Shown here one piece after another: positions 5,571 through 9,962 of a DNA stretch of 9,962 nucleotides; the first letter of the stretch is position 1, and each line of letters begins with the position of its first letter. The stretch is from JAVHQB01 sp049299915 (GTDB lineage: Bacteria > Patescibacteriota > Minisyncoccia > UBA6257 > JAVHQB01). The notes under the pieces were generated by a model, which saw only the letters and a program-made list of their open reading frames with translations, ran no database searches and was not told the DNA's origin. The stretch lies in the NCBI GenBank assembly GCA_049299915.1, contig JBAQYG010000014.1:1-9962 (forward strand). Reading direction: 5' to 3'. The translations under genes were made by a program, and so were the position numbers.

Positions 5571-6068
5571 TTGTTCAAACCAAATAACATTAACCATCCC
5601 GAAACTGTAAGATTAATCGGGTTGGATGATAAGCAAATAGGAGTCATGAGTTATGCCGAGGCTCAAAAAAAAGCAACGGACGACGGTTATGATTTAATAG
5701 AAGTTTCTAGTAAGGCAGTTCCCCCGATTTATAAGATAGGTGACTATGGCAAGTATTTGTATCAGAAGGCCAAAGAGCTCAAGAAGCAGCAAGTGAAACA
5801 GCACAATGATGAAGCTAAAACTATTAAAATAAGCTTCATGGAAGGGATTCATGATATGGAGATTAAGGCCAAAAAAGCTTCTGAATTTTTAGCTGAAGGC
5901 AAGAAAGTAGATCTCTTAATGGTCCTTAGGGCAAGAGAAAAGGCCCACAAGGATTTGGGAGCACAGAAGTTTGAAAATTTTTTGAAAATGATTCCGGGTG
6001 GCTATCAGCCATTATCAGAAACAAAAGCTACCCCGTCAGGATTCTTTGTAACTATTAAAAAATCTTAA
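5571..6068 (+). CDS. infC: Translation initiation factor IF-3
   Basis: IF3 binds the 30S subunit, keeps subunits apart and checks start codon and initiator tRNA. The 165-residue product has the N-terminal domain (about 1-75: 'VRLIGLDDKQIGVMSYAEAQKKATDDGYDLIEVS' and 'PPIYKIGDYGKYLYQ'), a lysine-rich linker, and the C-terminal domain ('TIKISFMEGIHDMEIKAKKASEFLAEGKKV', then 'LRAREKAHKDLG'). The start is not ATG: the frame opens after a TAA at 5559 and offers only ATC 5562, ATT 5565, ATC 5568 or TTG 5571 before conserved sequence. TTG 5571 is given here; ATT is the known rare start of infC in enterobacteria and underlies IF3 autoregulation. No Shine-Dalgarno is seen. It heads infC-rpmI-rplT, with 9 nt to rpmI. 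Confidence 0.95.
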   Translation: MFKPNNINHPETVRLIGLDDKQIGVMSYAEAQKKATDDGYDLIEVSSKAVPPIYKIGDYGKYLYQKAKELKKQQVKQHNDEAKTIKISFMEGIHDMEIKAKKASEFLAEGKKVDLLMVLRAREKAHKDLGAQKFENFLKMIPGGYQPLSETKATPSGFFVTIKKS

Positions 6069-6077
6069 ATTTAAAAT

Positions 6078-6251
6078 ATGAGAAGCAGTTTATCCAAACG
6101 TTTAAAAGTAACCGGGAGTGGTAAGATAATGATTCGTAGTAGTAAAATTGGACATAATCGTTTAGCCAAAAATGGCAAAAAGATTAGGGCAATGAGAAAA
6201 CCCAAGGAAGCCAATAGTACGTATACCAAATTTATTAAAAAAGTTATTTAA
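6078..6251 (+). CDS. rpmI: 50S ribosomal protein L35
   Basis: L35 is a small basic protein of the large subunit. The 57-residue product begins MRSSLSKRLKVTGSGKI, matching the family core 'KRFKVTGSGKI', continues with a basic stretch 'IGHNRLAKNGKKIRAMRKP', and ends in a lysine-rich helix. It is slightly shorter than the usual 64-65 residues, mainly because the N-terminal MPKMKTKKAA segment is reduced. A TAA at 6072-6074 directly upstream in frame fixes ATG 6078 as the start. It lies between infC (9 nt) and rplT (11 nt), the conserved operon order. No Shine-Dalgarno is visible. Confidence 0.94.
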   Translation: MRSSLSKRLKVTGSGKIMIRSSKIGHNRLAKNGKKIRAMRKPKEANSTYTKFIKKVI

Positions 6252-6262
6252 GACGATAGAAT

Positions 6263-6616
6263 ATGACAAGAGTTAAAAGAGGAGTTCAAGCCAGTAAAAG
6301 ACGTAAAAAAATTATTAAAGCAGCTAAGGGTTATCAATACAGACGAAAAACAAATTATCGTGCTGCTAAAGAAGCCTTTATGCATGCAGGCGTCCATGCT
6401 TACACTAGCCGTAAATTAGTGAAGCGAACCAAGAGAGCAGAATGGCAGATCAAAATTAATGCTGCTTGTAGACTAAATGGTTTAACCTATAGTCAGTTTA
6501 TGCACCAATTAAAACTTCAGAATGTTGTGCTCAATCGAAAAGTCTTATCTGAATTAGCCGAACAAGAACCGAAATTATTAGAGGCAATCATAAAAGAAGT
6601 AGCCGCTACCAAATAG
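6263..6616 (+). CDS. rplT: 50S ribosomal protein L20
   Basis: L20 binds 23S rRNA early in large-subunit assembly and in some bacteria represses the infC-rpmI-rplT operon. The 117-residue length is exactly typical. The N-terminus MTRVKRGVQASKRRKKIIKA and the following 'KGYQYRRKTNYRAAKEAFMHAG' form the long basic RNA-binding tail. The globular part includes 'EWQIKINAACRLNGLTYSQFMHQLK', 'VVLNRKVLSELAEQEP' and a helical end. It is the last gene of the operon, 11 nt after rpmI, and is followed by a strong terminator. No L20-binding leader of the Bacillus or E. coli type was recognised before infC, where only about 26 nt separate the ssrA terminator from the start. Confidence 0.97.
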   Translation: MTRVKRGVQASKRRKKIIKAAKGYQYRRKTNYRAAKEAFMHAGVHAYTSRKLVKRTKRAEWQIKINAACRLNGLTYSQFMHQLKLQNVVLNRKVLSELAEQEPKLLEAIIKEVAATK

Positions 6617-6630
6617 ATAAGAATTAATAG

Positions 6631-6663
6631 AAAACACCCTTAAACAAACTGAGGGTGTTTTTT
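6631..6663 (+). terminator. Strong intrinsic terminator after rplT
   Basis: AAAACACCCT (6631-6640) pairs with AGGGTGTTTT (6652-6661) over 10 bp around an 11-nt loop, and the 3' arm runs into a T tract to 6663. The complementary A run on the other side could also work in reverse, but no gene ends there on the minus strand. It closes the infC-rpmI-rplT operon 14 nt after the stop. Confidence 0.9.
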
Positions 6664-6691
6664 AAATAAAAGGAAGATTAGCTCAAACTTT

Positions 6692-6720
6692 TTGCTCGTT
6701 AACCCTTTTTTTGATATATT
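6692..6720 (+). promoter_or_regulatory. Sigma70-type promoter for argS, giving a leaderless mRNA
   Basis: TTGCTC (6692-6697), a 17-nt spacer, then TATATT (6715-6720). The argS ATG begins 7 nt after the -10, exactly where transcription would be expected to start. AAAGG stands directly against the ATG and is too close to serve as a Shine-Dalgarno. Confidence 0.6.
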
Positions 6721-6726
6721 CAAAGG

Positions 6727-8433
6727 ATGATAATAACAGTTAAAAGATACTTAACTGACTTAACCGATAAGGTTTTGGGTGATTTTTGTGTGGACAAGCA
6801 ACTGCCCAAAGCAGCTATCCCTTTTAAAATAGAAAAAAACAGTTTGGAAGAGTATGGCGATTACAACACCAATGCCGCCTATATTTTAGCCAAAGAATTA
6901 AAGAAAACTCCCCTAGAAATAGCTGAAGAACTTTTGCCGTATTTCGAAAATATTCAGAAAAACTACGATAAAAATAATTGGATTAGTGCTATAAGAATTT
7001 CTTCTCCCGGATTCATCAATTTCTCTTTAAGTCCTAAGTTTATTTTTTATTTACAAAATAGTCTTTACACTAATCCTAAGAATTTTTCTAGAGCTGGATT
7101 TTGGGGTGATATTTTAAATAAAATAGGTCGAAAGGTACAAGTTGAATTCATATCAGCGAATCCTACAGGAGAACTAACGATAGGAAATGGTCGGGGCGGT
7201 TTTTTGGGCATGGCTATAGCCAATATATTGAATCTAGCTGGAAGCAAAGTTACTAAAGAATATTATATTAATGATATCGGTCGTCAGATAGAAAAATTAG
7301 GCGTGAGCATCTGCGTAGCCCAAGGGAAAGAGATAGATGTTAAAAAAACCAATATAACTTTAGAAGAATGTTATAAGGGGTCCCTTATAGACCATTTGGC
7401 AAAAACTCTTCCAATAACTCCAGCAGAAAGTTTTACTGATATTGGCTCAAGGGCAGGCAAAGAAATCCTTAAAACAATTCAAAAAGATGTGGAGTCGAGT
7501 CTTAAAATTAATTACGATAAATGGACGAGAGAAAGTGATTTAATCAAAAATGGTTATTTAAAAAAGACTCGAGTTTGGCTTAAAAAAAGTGGTTTAACTT
7601 ATGAAAAAGATAATCTTACGTGGTTAAAAACCACTGCTTTTGGTGATAGTGAAGACAGAGTCATTGATAGGCCGCATGAGTTGGGCTTTGAAGGTGTAGG
7701 TACTTACTTTTTATCCGATATCGCTTATCATTTATACAAGTTTCAAAAAGGAGGATATGACAGAGTAATAGATATCTGGGGAGCTGATCATTATACCCAT
7801 ATGCAGAAGATGCTAATGGTAGTAGAACAAATGCGTAGAGATAAAGAGATAAAGCCTGTGCAAAAATTAGAAATTATTCTAGTGCAATTGGTAATGCTGA
7901 TGCAGGATGGCAAAGAAGTAAAAATGTCTAAACGTTCAGGGAACACTTATACCATTGCTGAACTTATAAATGAGGTAGGCTATGATGTTGCTGCCTTTTA
8001 TTTCCTAGAGAAACCGCCCAATACTCATTTTAATTTTGATATTGATAAAGCCAAAGCTCAATCGATGGATAACCCTGTGTATTATATAGATTATGCAGCC
8101 GTAAGAATAAAGAGTCTTCTCATTAAAAATGGAAAAAGAATAGGTAAACCCTCTTGGAATAGCTTGCAAACAAAAGAAGAAATTGTATTGGCCAAAAAGA
8201 TCGGAGAATATCCGGATATTTTACGAGAAGTATCACTTAGCCTTGAAATCAATCATCTTCTTACTTATTTAAAAGAATTAGCTGCTACTTATCATAACTT
8301 TTACAATAATTGCCAGATATTGAGTAGCGAAGATTCATTAAAAACAGACCGTCTAGCTATTAGTAAGAATGTTTTAGAAGTTTTGAAACATGGTTTAAGT
8401 TTAATTGGAATCGTAATTCCAGAAAAAATGTAA
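6727..8433 (+). CDS. argS: Arginyl-tRNA synthetase
   Basis: Class Ia synthetase charging tRNA-Arg; the 568-residue length is normal. Order: N-terminal domain recognising the tRNA elbow (about 1-95, with 'EEYGDYNTNAAYILAKELKK'), catalytic Rossmann fold, and the helical anticodon-binding domain from about 440 ('MDNPVYYIDYAAVRIKSLL') to the end ('LSLIGIVIPEKM'). The entry to the active site reads 'VEFISANPTGELTIGNGRGG', typical except that the HIGH motif is T151-I-G-N154, so both histidines are replaced. 'DIWGADHYTHMQKML' and the second signature KMSKRSG (K399-G405) are intact. The frame is unbroken and family-like throughout, so a pseudogene is unlikely. ATG 6727 is supported by N-terminal homology and the adjacent promoter. 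ileS follows after 17 nt, suggesting a two-synthetase operon. A tRNA-Arg gene lies 2 kb upstream. Confidence 0.96.
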   Translation: MIITVKRYLTDLTDKVLGDFCVDKQLPKAAIPFKIEKNSLEEYGDYNTNAAYILAKELKKTPLEIAEELLPYFENIQKNYDKNNWISAIRISSPGFINFSLSPKFIFYLQNSLYTNPKNFSRAGFWGDILNKIGRKVQVEFISANPTGELTIGNGRGGFLGMAIANILNLAGSKVTKEYYINDIGRQIEKLGVSICVAQGKEIDVKKTNITLEECYKGSLIDHLAKTLPITPAESFTDIGSRAGKEILKTIQKDVESSLKINYDKWTRESDLIKNGYLKKTRVWLKKSGLTYEKDNLTWLKTTAFGDSEDRVIDRPHELGFEGVGTYFLSDIAYHLYKFQKGGYDRVIDIWGADHYTHMQKMLMVVEQMRRDKEIKPVQKLEIILVQLVMLMQDGKEVKMSKRSGNTYTIAELINEVGYDVAAFYFLEKPPNTHFNFDIDKAKAQSMDNPVYYIDYAAVRIKSLLIKNGKRIGKPSWNSLQTKEEIVLAKKIGEYPDILREVSLSLEINHLLTYLKELAATYHNFYNNCQILSSEDSLKTDRLAISKNVLEVLKHGLSLIGIVIPEKM

Positions 8434-8450
8434 TTAAAAGAAATAATTTT

Positions 8451-9962
8451 ATGGCTGAAATAACTGCTAACCAAAACGAAAGTCGCTCAGTATTTCCTTC
8501 CCAAGAGGAACAGGTTTTAAATTATTGGCAAGAAAATAAAATCTTTCAAAAGACTCTTGATAAAAATAAAAACAAAAAACCATTTGTTTTCTTTGAAGGA
8601 CCTCCAACTGCAAACGGAAAGCCAGGATTACATCACGTAGAAGCCAGGGCCTTTAAAGATTTAGTTTGCCGCTTTAAAACAATGGAGGGTTATTTAGTGA
8701 ATCGTAAAGGAGGATGGGATACCCACGGATTGCCAGTGGAATTAGAAGTGGAAAAACAATTAGGATTTACTAATAAAGGTGATATAGAAAAATATGGCGT
8801 AGCCAATTTTAACGCTAAGGCCAAAGAGTCAGTGTGGAAATATTTAAACGACTGGCAAAGACTGACTGATAGAATGGGATATTTTGTGGATATGCAAAAT
8901 CCCTACATTACTTACAGCCAACCTTATATGGAATCTGTTTGGTGGATTCTGAAAAATATCTATGATAAAGGGCTTATGTATCATGGATATAAAATAGGTC
9001 CATATTGTCCCCGATGCGGTACCACTCTTTCGAGTCATGAATTAGCCCAAGGATATCAAACCGTCCATGATCCTTCTATTTTCGTAAAGTTTTATCTGAA
9101 AGATTTTCCTAAAAATAAAAACTCGAAGAAAACTGCTCTCTTAGTATGGACAACTACTCCTTGGACATTACCAGCCAATTTAGCTGTAGCCGTAGGGGAG
9201 AATTTAGAATACAACCAATGGCTAGTAGGGGATGAAATCCTTATTAGTTTACACGAATTACCCTCTAGAGAAGGGGAAACCAATAAACCCAAACTATTGG
9301 GTAAGATTATGGGCAAAGAGCTCGTAGGGCTTAGTTATGAGCCTTTGTATGCCCTAGGGAACGTTGATATTACTAAGGTTTATAAGGTATTTGCTGGAAG
9401 CTTCATTTCAGAAACTGACGGTACGGGTTTAGTCCATATTGCCCCTTCTTACGGGGAAGATGACTTCAAACTTGGTCAGAAATATAACTTGCCAGTCATT
9501 ATTAATTTAGATGGAGAGGGTAAATTTAATTCTGCTCCCAAAAGTCTTCCTATTATTCTAGGAAAGTTTTTCAAAGATGCTGACCCTATTATTTTAAAAG
9601 ATCTTAAAGAAAAAGATCTGGTTTATATAGGGAATTTAGGCGGAACTATCCATGAATATCCTTTTTGTTGGCGTTGTCATACTCCATTAATTTATAGAAC
9701 GAATGAAAGTTGGTTTATCAATATGCCCAATAAGAAGAAGGAACTTTTGGCTAATAACCAAACAATAAATTGGATACCAGCTTCTTATAAGACGGGTAGG
9801 TTTGGAGGGTGGCTTAGAGAAGTTAGAGATTGGAACCTTTCTCGTCGTCGTTATTGGGGTACACCTCTACCCATTTGGCAATGTGCTTCTTGTCATCATG
9901 AAATGGCCGTGGGTTCCTTAGCGGAAATCTCAAAATTAAATATTGAACAAGCCAATATTTAT
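8451..9962 (+). CDS. ileS: Isoleucyl-tRNA synthetase, N-terminal part (3' truncated by window)
   Basis: Class Ia synthetase charging tRNA-Ile, with post-transfer editing. The frame is open from ATG 8451 to the last base: 504 residues of an expected 950-1050. Visible: 'FFEGPPTANGKPGLHHVEARAFKD' region with G59-L-H-H62 in place of HIGH, as in the Bacteroidetes-like IleS subfamily, then 'GWDTHGLPVELEVEK'. The editing (CP1) domain shows WTTTPWTLPAN (233-242) and GTGLVHIAP (324-332). Three CxxC pairs (C186/C189, C406/C409, C478/C481) suggest bound zinc. 'WNLSRRRYWGTPLPIW' marks the return to the catalytic fold. KMSKS and the anticodon domain lie beyond the window. It follows argS by 17 nt without a Shine-Dalgarno and is probably co-transcribed. 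Confidence 0.96.
   Translation, partial: MAEITANQNESRSVFPSQEEQVLNYWQENKIFQKTLDKNKNKKPFVFFEGPPTANGKPGLHHVEARAFKDLVCRFKTMEGYLVNRKGGWDTHGLPVELEVEKQLGFTNKGDIEKYGVANFNAKAKESVWKYLNDWQRLTDRMGYFVDMQNPYITYSQPYMESVWWILKNIYDKGLMYHGYKIGPYCPRCGTTLSSHELAQGYQTVHDPSIFVKFYLKDFPKNKNSKKTALLVWTTTPWTLPANLAVAVGENLEYNQWLVGDEILISLHELPSREGETNKPKLLGKIMGKELVGLSYEPLYALGNVDITKVYKVFAGSFISETDGTGLVHIAPSYGEDDFKLGQKYNLPVIINLDGEGKFNSAPKSLPIILGKFFKDADPIILKDLKEKDLVYIGNLGGTIHEYPFCWRCHTPLIYRTNESWFINMPNKKKELLANNQTINWIPASYKTGRFGGWLREVRDWNLSRRRYWGTPLPIWQCASCHHEMAVGSLAEISKLNIEQANIY

Noticed and set aside
1..9962. Recoding of TGA (as in Gracilibacteria/Absconditabacteria)
   Set aside because: No TGA stop is used among ten visible stops, but no in-frame TGA appears in any gene either. 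The sample is small, and AT-rich preference for TAA explains it.
1..9962. Mobile elements, CRISPR arrays, phage or defence genes
   Set aside because: No repeated spacers, terminal inverted repeats, transposase-like or integrase-like frames were seen. The tRNA and tmRNA ends are not followed by an integrated element or a duplicated 3' end.

Overview
The window is an AT-rich, gene-dense bacterial segment that most resembles a Candidate Phyla Radiation (Patescibacteria, perhaps Parcubacteria) genome. This is inferred from three things: an archaeal/CPR-type AMP phosphorylase beside an archaeal-like PRPP synthetase, compact genes with tiny spacers and few Shine-Dalgarno sites, and an isoleucyl-tRNA synthetase of the 'PG-hydrophobic-HH' type. 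The standard code is used: long frames contain no in-frame TGA, and all ten visible stops are TAA or TAG.

Layout. 1-435: 3' end of holA (DNA polymerase III delta). 432-710 (minus): rpsT (S20), convergent with holA and overlapping it by 4 bp; its likely terminator lies inside holA. 711-919: divergent intergenic region with a good rpsT promoter and a possibly structured leader for the next operon. 920-4488: prs, AMP phosphorylase and a membrane permease, tightly packed. 4545-4616: tRNA-Arg(CCG). 4677-5141: smpB. 5146-5492: ssrA (tmRNA), 4 nt after smpB, then a terminator. 5571-6616: the conserved infC-rpmI-rplT operon, with no ATG near the infC start, closed by a strong terminator. 6727-8433: argS, apparently leaderless. 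8451-9962: ileS, running off the window.

Functionally this is mostly translation: two ribosomal-protein loci, IF3, two aminoacyl-tRNA synthetases, one tRNA and a complete trans-translation module (SmpB plus tmRNA). A two-gene nucleotide module (PRPP synthetase and AMP phosphorylase) could link AMP breakdown to ribose phosphates and PRPP; neither ribose-1,5-bisphosphate isomerase nor RuBisCO is in the window.

No CRISPR array, insertion sequence, phage gene or defence system is visible. The most unusual points are the ArgS HIGH motif read as TIGN, the tmRNA tag whose end is buried in a perfect hairpin, the structured leader before prs, the infC start, and the leaderless argS promoter. No stretch of more than 300 bases lacks a gene.
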